Positions 22,618-28,235 of a DNA stretch of 28,235 bases are shown one piece after another; the stretch's first letter is position 1; each line of letters opens with the position of its first letter. The stretch spans positions 1 through 28,235 of the forward strand of contig CAYTHO010000078.1 in assembly GCA_964437595.1 (NCBI GenBank), written 5' to 3'. The DNA comes from DSYU01 sp964437595 (GTDB lineage: Bacteria > Chloroflexota > Anaerolineae > Anaerolineales > Anaerolineaceae). The notes under the pieces are model-generated. The model saw only the letters and a list, made by a program, of their open reading frames with translations. It was not told where the DNA came from and ran no database searches. The position numbers and the translations under genes are program-made.

Positions 22618-23556
22618 ATGGCGAACACAACCAAAAAGCCCTTGCCGGTCAAGAACCTGCTCGTCCCCGGAATCATCCTGCTGGCCTTTTGGGGACTGGC
22701 ACTGTGGGGCTGGCTTTCCAACGGTTTTGTGCAGTTCTTGTTCTTGTTTGGGTATATCGGCACTGCCCTCGGCATCGGCCTGGGACTGTACGGCGTGCTG
22801 CCCAAATCGAAAAAGCCCATTGGACGCCGCCTGACGCTCTTCCTCATCGGCCTCTTCCTGATCCTCTTTGCCATCTTCCTGGGCGAGGAGAACCCGCAGA
22901 TCGAGGGCTTTCTCTTCGGCCTGCTCACCGGGGTGATCCAGATGGCGGTCATGCATTACCTTGTCGCCAAGGTCTTCGGCCCGCTGCTGTTTGGCCGCCT
23001 GTGGTGCGGCTGGGCCTGCTGGACAGTGATGGTGCTGGACCTGCTGCCCTTCTCGCGTTCGCCGGGCCGCCTGCCAAAGAAGTTCGGCGGACTGCGCTAC
23101 CTGCACTTCGCCATCAGTGCCGCGCTGGTTTTGGTGCTGGTGTTCGCCTTTGGCTACAAACAGGGCGCGGCAGGCCAGCAGGCGGTGATCTGGTTCATCG
23201 CCGGCAACCTGTTCTACTATGCCGCCGGCATCTTCCTGGCCTACGCGCTGAAAGACAACCGCGCTTTCTGCAAATACTTGTGCCCGGTGGTGGTGCCGCT
23301 GAAGCTTGGCGCCCATCTATCGCTGATTAAAGTGGCTGGCAGCGCCGGCAAATGCAGCGACTGCGGCGCATGCGTGAAAACCTGCCCCATGGATATCCGC
23401 ATCCCCGATTACATTCACGCGGGCCAGCGCGTGCTCTCCACCGAGTGCACCCTGTGCCAGACGTGCATCACCGCCTGCGCTCAGGACGCCCTCAAGTTGT
23501 CCGTCGGTTTCGACATGGGCGGGAAGGAACTGCTGCGCGAGCGGGCTCAGCCGTAA
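22618..23556 (+). CDS. NapH/CcoG-like membrane polyferredoxin (4Fe-4S binding protein)
   Basis: The 312-aa protein has about six membrane segments (near 13-32, 36-60, 70-88, 97-120, 163-180 and 188-211). The paired cysteine motifs of this family are present: WCGWACW (129-135) and CKYLCPV (218-224). A C-terminal 2x[4Fe-4S] ferredoxin follows, CSDCGACVKTCP (Cys246, 249, 252, 256) and CTLCQTCITAC (Cys277, 280, 283, 287). It probably moves electrons across or along the membrane to a periplasmic or membrane enzyme. No partner oxidoreductase gene is adjacent, which is odd for NapH. The ATG at 22618 follows GAAGGTGAAAC. Its stop overlaps the end of the converging chromate-transporter gene by 10 bp. 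Confidence 0.9.
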   Translation: MANTTKKPLPVKNLLVPGIILLAFWGLALWGWLSNGFVQFLFLFGYIGTALGIGLGLYGVLPKSKKPIGRRLTLFLIGLFLILFAIFLGEENPQIEGFLFGLLTGVIQMAVMHYLVAKVFGPLLFGRLWCGWACWTVMVLDLLPFSRSPGRLPKKFGGLRYLHFAISAALVLVLVFAFGYKQGAAGQQAVIWFIAGNLFYYAAGIFLAYALKDNRAFCKYLCPVVVPLKLGAHLSLIKVAGSAGKCSDCGACVKTCPMDIRIPDYIHAGQRVLSTECTLCQTCITACAQDALKLSVGFDMGGKELLRERAQP

Positions 23557-24056
23557 ACCAGCACCCCCACCAGCGCCGCCAGCACCAGCACTACGATCAC
23601 CGGCACGCGCTTGCTCCATACCAGCAGCAGCGCGCCCAGCGCAATCGCGATGCCCACCCAATCCGTCACCGCCGACTGCGCCAGCCCAATCGCCACGGTA
23701 AAGGTCAGCCCCACCACCCCCAGCCCCAGGCCGCGGGTGAAATCCTCCACCGCCGGGCGCCCCTCGATGCGGCTGTAGAAAGCGTCCACCACCAGCGCCA
23801 GCAGCGGCGGCAGCAGCAGCGCCGCCAGCGCCAGCCCCGCCCCCAGCCAGCCGTACACCAAATAGCCCAGGCTGATGCTCCACAGCCCGGTTGGCCCAGG
23901 GCTGACCGATCCCACCGCGATCGCCGTGAGGAAGTCCGCCTCCTCCGCCCAGCCCAGGTCCCCCAGGTCCTTGGTCAGGAACGGCAGGTTGCCCATCCCG
24001 CCCGTCGACAGCAGCGAGGCCTTGAGGAAGATCCAGAAGAACAGCAGCAGGTTCAC
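23547..24056 (-). CDS. chrA: Chromate transporter, C-terminal-half subunit (CHR domain)
   Basis: The 169-aa protein is one CHR domain: FWIFLKASLLSTGGMGNLPFL (7-27), the conserved GSVSPGPTGLW (48-58), and then hydrophobic helices to the end. It is the partner of the gene just upstream, and the two together equal a full-length ChrA of two CHR halves (a split, short-chain pair). It begins at GTG 24056, overlapping the TGA of the first half (GTGA), so the two are translationally coupled and should be made in equal amount. Known ChrA proteins export chromate; other anion substrates are possible, as no chromate-resistance regulator is nearby. Confidence 0.88.
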   Translation of the reverse strand: MNLLLFFWIFLKASLLSTGGMGNLPFLTKDLGDLGWAEEADFLTAIAVGSVSPGPTGLWSISLGYLVYGWLGAGLALAALLLPPLLALVVDAFYSRIEGRPAVEDFTRGLGLGVVGLTFTVAIGLAQSAVTDWVGIAIALGALLLVWSKRVPVIVVLVLAALVGVLVYG

Positions 24057-24889
24057 CGCGCTCCCTCCGGCGGGCCGGCCTTGCCCGGTTCATGTCCCTC
24101 CGCCGCTCGCGCCGCCGCATCCCGCCGCGCCGTTTGTCCCTCTCCCATCGACGCGGAGTCGCCCCGCTCCAGGCGGGCAGCATCACCCGCCGCCACCTGC
24201 GCATCTTCGTCCGTCTCCGTCCCCGCGGGATCTGTACTCCTCTCCATTGAGGGGGCCCCTACCCCCTCAATGGAGAGGGGCCAGGGGAGGGGTTTCTGTA
24301 TCGGCGCCACCGCGTGCAGCCCCACCGCCGCCCCGCCCGACAGCAGCATCACCACCACCGGCGACACGCCCAGCGCCATCAACAGCGCCGCCGCGCCCAG
24401 AATCCCCAGGCTGGCCGACAGGCGCGCCGCGCCCTCGCGCCGAGCGCGGCTCAGCAGCGGCTGGCCCATCTGGAAACCCATCGCCAGGCTCAGCCCGATC
24501 GTCGCCGGAAGAATGCCGCGCATGGCCGCTTTCACCAGCGGGTGATCCGCCGCAGACACGAACCCCGCCGTCATCAGCACCGTAATCCCCGCGCTGGGCA
24601 GCAGCATCCCCAGCATCCCAGCAGCGATGCCTTTCCAACCGCACATGCGGCTGCCCACCAGCACCGTCAGCTTCAGCAGGTTAATCCCCGGCGAAATCTG
24701 CGCCAGCGCCCAGGTGCGCACAAATTCTTCCTCGCTCAGCCACCCGCGCTCCACGCACACCTGGTGCAGCAGGAAAAACGTCGAAGCTCCCCCGCCAAAT
24801 GACTGCGCGCCCGCCAGAAACCAGGCGGTGAAGATCTCCCAGGGGGTCGGGCGGCGGGAAATTATTTCTTCACCTGTTCCTCGATCCAC
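24053..24889 (-). CDS. chrA: Chromate transporter, N-terminal-half subunit with a repeat-derived hydrophilic tail
   Basis: Residues 17-195 are a CHR domain: FTAWFLAGAQSFGGG (20-34), LAQISPGINLLKL (62-74) and several membrane helices. From about residue 198 the protein becomes a hydrophilic, Ala/Glu/Arg-rich tail of 80 residues not found in ordinary CHR proteins. The start of that tail (about 204-217, PLSIEGVGAPSMER) is encoded by a family B palindromic element, so the tail was created or reshaped by an in-frame insertion. The ATG at 24889 lies 28 bp inside the end of the epimerase gene and has no clear ribosome binding site; coupling, or a later non-ATG start near 24859, is possible. Confidence 0.85.
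   Translation of the reverse strand: MDRGTGEEIISRRPTPWEIFTAWFLAGAQSFGGGASTFFLLHQVCVERGWLSEEEFVRTWALAQISPGINLLKLTVLVGSRMCGWKGIAAGMLGMLLPSAGITVLMTAGFVSAADHPLVKAAMRGILPATIGLSLAMGFQMGQPLLSRARREGAARLSASLGILGAAALLMALGVSPVVVMLLSGGAAVGLHAVAPIQKPLPWPLSIEGVGAPSMERSTDPAGTETDEDAQVAAGDAARLERGDSASMGEGQTARRDAAARAAEGHEPGKAGPPEGAR
24239..24278. repeat. Palindromic repeat family B, copy 3, in frame inside a coding sequence
   Basis: A 17-bp perfect stem, 24239-24255 with 24262-24278, around a six-base loop. It contains CCATTGAGGGGG and its inverse. Relative to copy 2 the variable stem pair is A-T/G-C, so base pairing is maintained. It lies in the chromate-transporter N-half gene without breaking its frame. Confidence 0.8.
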
Positions 24890-25812
24890 GGGTACGTCTT
24901 CGCGATGCCATCTTTCAACATAAACTTGGCCTTCCAGCCCAGCGAGTAAATGCGCTCGTTGCTGAAATTGCGCGACTGCACCCCCACCGGCCCCTGGATA
25001 TGCCGGATGTTGATCTTCTTCCCCGCCACCTCGGCTACCGTGGCCACCAGCTCATCCACCGTCACATACTGCGGGCAGCCGATGTTGGCCGGTACGCGCA
25101 GGTCCGACTGCATCAGCAGGTAGATGCCCTCGACCATATCATCCACGTACGTGTACGAGCGCACCGCGCTGCCGTCGCCCCATACCTCGATCGTGCCGCC
25201 GTCTTCCACCTCGGCCACCTTGCGGCACATCGCCGCCGGAGCCTTCTCGCGCCCGCCCGTCCAGGTGCCAAACGGCCCGTAGCAGTTCTGGAAGCGCGCC
25301 ACGCGCACCTCCATGCCGCGGTTGCGCATGTACGCGAAGGCCATGCGCTCGGCGTACAGCTTCTCCCAGCCGTACTCGTTATCCGGGTGGGCCGGGATGG
25401 CCTGGTCTTCGGTCATTTCCGGCTCGCCGGGCTGCATATCGCGGTACACGCACGCCGAAGACGAGAAGAAATAACGCTTCGCCCCCATCTCGGACGCCTT
25501 CTGCGTCATGTGAATGTTGATCAGCGCGCTGTTGTGCATGATCTCGCACTCGGCGGAGTGGATAAAGCCCATCCCACCCATATCCGCCGCCAGTTGATAC
25601 ACCTCGTCGAACGGATCGCCGCCCAGGTCCAGCGCGCTCTGGCAGTTGTGCGGCTCGCGCAAATCGAGCAGGCGGAATTCGTCCGCCGCGCTGGGCGCGA
25701 ACTCGTGCGCCTTAATATCCACCCCGCGCACCCAATACCCCTCGCGCTTCAGCTTCTTCACCAGGTGCCCGCCAATGAACCCACCTGCTCCACATACCAA
25801 TGCTTTTTTCAT
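24862..25812 (-). CDS. NAD-dependent epimerase, GDP-mannose 3,5-epimerase-like (extended SDR)
   Basis: The 316-aa protein is an extended short-chain dehydrogenase: nucleotide-binding GAGGFIGG (8-15), VYQLAADMGGMGFI (71-84), SSSACVY (117-123), catalytic YGWEK (Tyr147, Lys151), RFQNCYGP (173-180) and RSYTYVDDMVEGI. AADMGGMGFI with SSSACVY is the pattern of GDP-mannose 3,5-epimerases, including a Cys that can act as acid/base, so epimerisation of a nucleotide sugar for surface glycans is likely. Other NDP-sugar epimerases cannot be excluded. The ATG at 25812 has AAAGGA upstream. The downstream chrA N-half overlaps its end by 28 bp although the functions appear unrelated. Confidence 0.88.
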   Translation of the reverse strand: MKKALVCGAGGFIGGHLVKKLKREGYWVRGVDIKAHEFAPSAADEFRLLDLREPHNCQSALDLGGDPFDEVYQLAADMGGMGFIHSAECEIMHNSALINIHMTQKASEMGAKRYFFSSSACVYRDMQPGEPEMTEDQAIPAHPDNEYGWEKLYAERMAFAYMRNRGMEVRVARFQNCYGPFGTWTGGREKAPAAMCRKVAEVEDGGTIEVWGDGSAVRSYTYVDDMVEGIYLLMQSDLRVPANIGCPQYVTVDELVATVAEVAGKKINIRHIQGPVGVQSRNFSNERIYSLGWKAKFMLKDGIAKTYPWIEEQVKK

Positions 25813-25841
25813 AGAAATGATCCTTTTTCATCCAATCTCTT

Positions 25842-25891
25842 ATCAGCGTAATCACGCTTGCGCAGCAAGCGCATAATCAGCGTAATCAGCG
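25842..25891. repeat. Direct repeats ATCAGCGTAATCA flanking a perfect hairpin
   Basis: ATCAGCGTAATCA occurs at 25842-25854 and 25876-25888, with a partial third ATCAGCG at 25885-25891. Between the copies, CGCTTGC (25855-25861) pairs with GCAAGCG (25865-25871) around GCA. It lies in the 254-bp region between the divergent epimerase and AAA+ genes, which otherwise holds only the AAA+ promoter. Confidence 0.6.
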
Positions 25892-26013
25892 ATTAAAAGC
25901 TACGGAAATAGAGCGCCCTTTATCAAATAATCTGTTCTTTTTTGCCTATCGTGTGGTTAATCTCTCCGCTATTGTAACATCCCTCCCGCCGTGCAAGCCC
26001 AGGCAAATTTCCT

Positions 26014-26022
26014 TGATATAAT
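26014..26022 (+). promoter_or_regulatory. Extended -10 promoter of the TPR-AAA+ gene
   Basis: TGATATAAT lies 44 bp upstream of the ATG at 26067. No convincing -35 is visible at the standard distance. The element is identical to those before metF (minus) and the isomerase-like gene. Confidence 0.6.
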
Positions 26023-26066
26023 TTCCCTATCGTGATTTTACAACAAGAGCACAGGGAGCGGCTGCG

Positions 26067-27506
26067 ATGAGCAATAATCTTAACGTAATCAAAGCGCTGG
26101 AAGATGCGCTGGCGGCAACCCCAGACAACCTGGCGCTGCGCACGCACCTGGCCGAATTGATGGCCGAGGAGGGCATGTTCCTGGAAGCCGTCCAGCACTA
26201 CCGCAAGGCCCTGGACCAGGCCCCCAACGACGCCGGGCTGAAGCTGGCCCTGGCCGAGGCCTACACCGGGCAGGGCAAAGATGATGTGGCCCTGGTGGTG
26301 CTGGAAGACCTGATGCGCGCCAAAACCGCCCCGCCCAAGGCCCTGCTGCTCGCCGCGCGCCTGTACCAGCGGGCCGGGCAGGAGAACGAAGCCGTCCAGG
26401 CCTACCGCGAGGCCGTGGCCGAAGACCCCGCCCTGGCCGACCCCGATCTCACCGCCGCCCTGCGCTGGGGTCCCGGCTACCACCCCGACTTCGACTACGA
26501 TGGCACGACCCAGCCCCCTGCGGTTCAAGAACCGCCGCCGCAGAAAAAACCGCCCCACAAGGATAAGGAGAAAGACAAGGGCAAAGAAATGGTCTTTGTG
26601 GTCGGCAAAGACGAGCCCGACGCCGCCAGCATCTACGAAATCGAGCGGCCCAAGATCGGCTTTGAAGACGTGGGCGGCATGGAAAAACTCAAAGAAGAAA
26701 TCCGCATGAAGATCATCTACCCCCTCAACCAGCCCGATCTGTTCAAGGCTTACGGCAAGCGCGCGGGCGGGGGCATCCTCATGTACGGCCCGCCCGGCTG
26801 CGGCAAGACCCACCTGGCGCGCGCCACCGCCGGAGAGGTGCAGGCCTCCTTCCTCTCCATCGGCCTGCACGATGTGCTGGATATGTATATCGGGCAGTCT
26901 GAGCGCAACCTGCACGGCGTGTTCGAGCTGGCCCGCGATAAAGCCCCCTGCGTGCTGTTCTTCGACGAGGTCGATGCGCTGGGCGGGTCGCGCGCCGACA
27001 TGCGCCACAACGCCATGCGCCAGGTGATCAACCAGCTCCTCTCCGAAATGGACGGCGCGGACGCCTCCAACGAAGGCGTGCTGATCCTCGCCGCCACCAA
27101 CACCCCCTGGTACGTGGACCCCGCCCTGCGCCGCCCGGGCCGCTTCGACCGCGTGCTCTTCATCCCCCCGCCAGACGTGATCGCCCGCGACGCCATCCTG
27201 CGCCTGCAGCTCAAGGATAAGCCCGCCGCATCGATCGACTTCCTGCGCCTGGCCCGCGAATCGCGCGACTTCTCCGGCGCCGACCTCAAAGGTGCCGTCG
27301 ACCAGGCCGTGGAAGCCAAGCTCGGCGTGGCTATGCGCACCGGCAAGACCGCCCCCATCACCACCAACGACCTGCTCGACGCCATCCGCAAGCAGCGCCC
27401 CACCACCACCGAATGGTTCGAGACCGCCCGCAACTACGCCACCTACGCCAACGAAGGCGGCCTGTACGATGATGTGCTGGCGTATCTCAAGACGAAGCGA
27501 CCTTAG
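26067..27506 (+). CDS. TPR-domain AAA+ ATPase (Cdc48/FtsH-like AAA module)
   Basis: The 479-aa protein has N-terminal TPR-like helices (about 5-125: LRTHLAELMAEEGMFLEAVQHYRKAL, then LALAEAYTGQG and LLAARLYQRAGQENEAVQAYREAV). A proline/lysine-rich linker (150-175) follows. The single AAA module has Walker A GPPGCGKT (241-248), Walker B VLFFDE (296-301), sensor 1 Asn345 and the second region of homology ending RRPGRFDR (355-362). The motif set is complete, so it should be an active hexameric remodelling ATPase, with the TPR part choosing clients. No protease domain or membrane segment is present. GGGAG precedes the ATG at 26067. Its TAG stop lies inside the heptamer array that follows. Confidence 0.9.
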   Translation: MSNNLNVIKALEDALAATPDNLALRTHLAELMAEEGMFLEAVQHYRKALDQAPNDAGLKLALAEAYTGQGKDDVALVVLEDLMRAKTAPPKALLLAARLYQRAGQENEAVQAYREAVAEDPALADPDLTAALRWGPGYHPDFDYDGTTQPPAVQEPPPQKKPPHKDKEKDKGKEMVFVVGKDEPDAASIYEIERPKIGFEDVGGMEKLKEEIRMKIIYPLNQPDLFKAYGKRAGGGILMYGPPGCGKTHLARATAGEVQASFLSIGLHDVLDMYIGQSERNLHGVFELARDKAPCVLFFDEVDALGGSRADMRHNAMRQVINQLLSEMDGADASNEGVLILAATNTPWYVDPALRRPGRFDRVLFIPPPDVIARDAILRLQLKDKPAASIDFLRLARESRDFSGADLKGAVDQAVEAKLGVAMRTGKTAPITTNDLLDAIRKQRPTTTEWFETARNYATYANEGGLYDDVLAYLKTKRP

Positions 27507-27572
27507 CTGTTAGCTCTTAGCTGTTAGCTCTTAGCTTTTAGCTAATAGCTAACAGCTAACAGCTATTAGCTA
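27503..27572. repeat. Ten-unit heptamer array (TTAGCTN) forming a self-complementary block
   Basis: Ten consecutive 7-mers fill 27503-27572. The first six are TTAGCTG/C/T/A-type, the last four are ATAGCTA, ACAGCTA, ACAGCTA and TTAGCTA. The two halves are roughly inverse, so the RNA could fold into a long hairpin on either strand. The TAG stop of the plus-strand AAA+ gene (27504-27506) and the TAG stop of the minus-strand beta-helix gene (27570-27572) are both part of the array, so it may also serve as a bidirectional terminator. Confidence 0.75.
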
Positions 27573-28235
27573 CTTCCTCACCACCGGCAGAAAGCTTCTA
27601 AATGCTTTTGCTTTATTCGTTAGGTAGAATGCGGCGCTGGCAGAGCCTTTCGTACTGGCGGTGACGGTGTACGCCCCAACCGTGGCATTGGCCGTCGCGC
27701 TCACCTGCGCCGCTCCACCTGCCCCAATGGTCGCCGGGCTGCCGCTGATCGTCGCGCTCGCTCCGCTGGACGGCGCTGTGAAGGTCACCCGCCCGCCGCT
27801 GACCGGTTCCCCGGCGGCGTTGGCCGTCACCGTCAGGCGCAGCGGCGCGGCAAAGGTCGTGTTGACCGTCGCCGCCTGAGGCGTGCCCGTCAGGCTGCCC
27901 AGTTGAAAGCCGCGCGACTCGAACGCGCCCATGTCGCAACCCGCCCCCTGCGGGCGGGCGACGCCGCGCGCATCCTTTGCCGCGCAGGTAGCGCCATTCC
28001 CGGCGTCGATCGCCGCGCTGCCCGGCAGCAGCGCGAAGGTTTGGGTGGGTCCGCCGTAATTGCCCAGTGCAGCCAGCAGCGGGTCCGCGACGATGGCGCC
28101 CGCATAGCCTCCCTGCACGATGCTGCTGGTAACGGTAGTTGTGCTGTTTTCATCATTGATGATCTCACCGCCGCTGTCGCCCCACAGGATGCTGTTCCGC
28201 ACCTGCGGATCGCTGTTATTCCAGCTGTATATCCC
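27570..28235 (-). CDS. Secreted choice-of-anchor Q / beta-helix protein with Ig-like domain, C-terminal part
   Basis: The frame is open to the window edge, so the N-terminus is missing. The visible part starts with beta-helix repeats (NNSDPQVRNSILWGD, TSSIVQGGY). The choice-of-anchor Q segment follows (NYGGPTQTFALLPGSAAIDAGN, then RGVARPQGAGCDMGAFE). A Big/invasin-like Ig domain comes next (FAAPLRLTVTANAAGEPVSGG to AAFYLTN). The protein ends KAFRSFLPVVRK, resembling short terminal LP-V tails that I associate with exported Chloroflexota proteins. It is probably a large cell-surface or released adhesin-like protein. Its stop codon lies in the heptamer array. Confidence 0.82.
   Translation of the reverse strand, partial: GIYSWNNSDPQVRNSILWGDSGGEIINDENSTTTVTSSIVQGGYAGAIVADPLLAALGNYGGPTQTFALLPGSAAIDAGNGATCAAKDARGVARPQGAGCDMGAFESRGFQLGSLTGTPQAATVNTTFAAPLRLTVTANAAGEPVSGGRVTFTAPSSGASATISGSPATIGAGGAAQVSATANATVGAYTVTASTKGSASAAFYLTNKAKAFRSFLPVVRK

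Noticed and set aside
23352..24545. 397-aa plus-strand reading frame
   Set aside because: Overlaps the polyferredoxin in another frame and the chromate-transporter genes antisense; low-complexity Arg/Gln/His sequence.
25842..25891. CRISPR-like array
   Set aside because: Only two and a half copies with a palindromic spacer; no regular spacing and no cas genes.
25923..27008. 361-aa minus-strand reading frame
   Set aside because: Antisense to the TPR-AAA+ gene, whose motifs are complete. The Gly/Val/Gln-rich translation is typical of a high-GC antisense frame.
27503..27572. CRISPR or attachment site
   Set aside because: A period of seven with no spacers is a microsatellite-like array; no integrase gene is nearby.

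Overview
The window is GC-rich bacterial DNA with no rRNA, tRNA, CRISPR array or intact transposon visible. Several features suggest a member of the Chloroflexota, probably Anaerolineae-like. These are a MetF with an N-terminal cysteine-rich zinc-type domain, a secreted choice-of-anchor Q beta-helix protein ending in a short FLPVV tail, and intergenic space full of GC-rich palindromes. This assignment is inference, because no phylogenetic marker is present.

Layout. (1) 1-1785, plus strand: the end of a secreted M23 peptidase, a Crp/Fnr-type regulator whose start codon is unclear, and an HXXEE membrane protein. (2) 1923-3449, minus: methylenetetrahydrofolate reductase with an N-terminal Cys-rich domain. 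(3) 3641-6217, minus: a four-gene operon of membrane protein, small winged-helix regulator, ABC ATPase and ABC-2 permease, behind a near-consensus sigma-70 promoter with a 19-nt palindromic operator. (4) 6318-9958, minus: a MocR-type regulator, an amidohydrolase and an esterase. (5) 10012-12965, minus: a membrane-anchored unknown, a decayed zinc-knuckle ORF, an SGNH-like lipoprotein, and a GntR/LacI-type regulator that appears to be transcribed leaderless from an operator-covered promoter.

(6) 13188-13949, plus: a sugar-phosphate isomerase/epimerase-like TIM barrel, then 366 bp of non-coding palindromic repeats. (7) 14316-18621, minus: a tightly coupled operon of an unknown 114-aa protein, a HEAT-repeat protein, a 33-aa membrane microprotein candidate, a protein with two cNMP-binding-like domains plus patatin, and a PHP phosphoesterase. 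(8) 18850-20583, plus: an AT-richer ABC1/AarF kinase-like gene. (9) 20611-22550: a secreted unknown, a UPF0158 protein and an anchored unknown. (10) 22618-23556, plus: a NapH-like membrane polyferredoxin. (11) 23547-25812, minus: a GDP-mannose-3,5-epimerase-like SDR followed by a split two-gene chromate transporter. (12) 26067-27506, plus: a TPR-AAA+ ATPase. (13) 27570-end, minus: the C-terminal part of the secreted beta-helix protein.

The least explained material is the repeat biology. Two families of short palindromes show base-pair-conserving differences between copies. One copy is inserted in frame in the first chromate-transporter gene, much like the Rickettsia palindromic elements. A ten-unit heptamer array supplies the stop codons of both converging genes that flank it. 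I found no clearly new defence or biosynthetic system. The HEAT/microprotein/cNMP-patatin/PHP operon is the best candidate for an uncharacterised multi-gene function.
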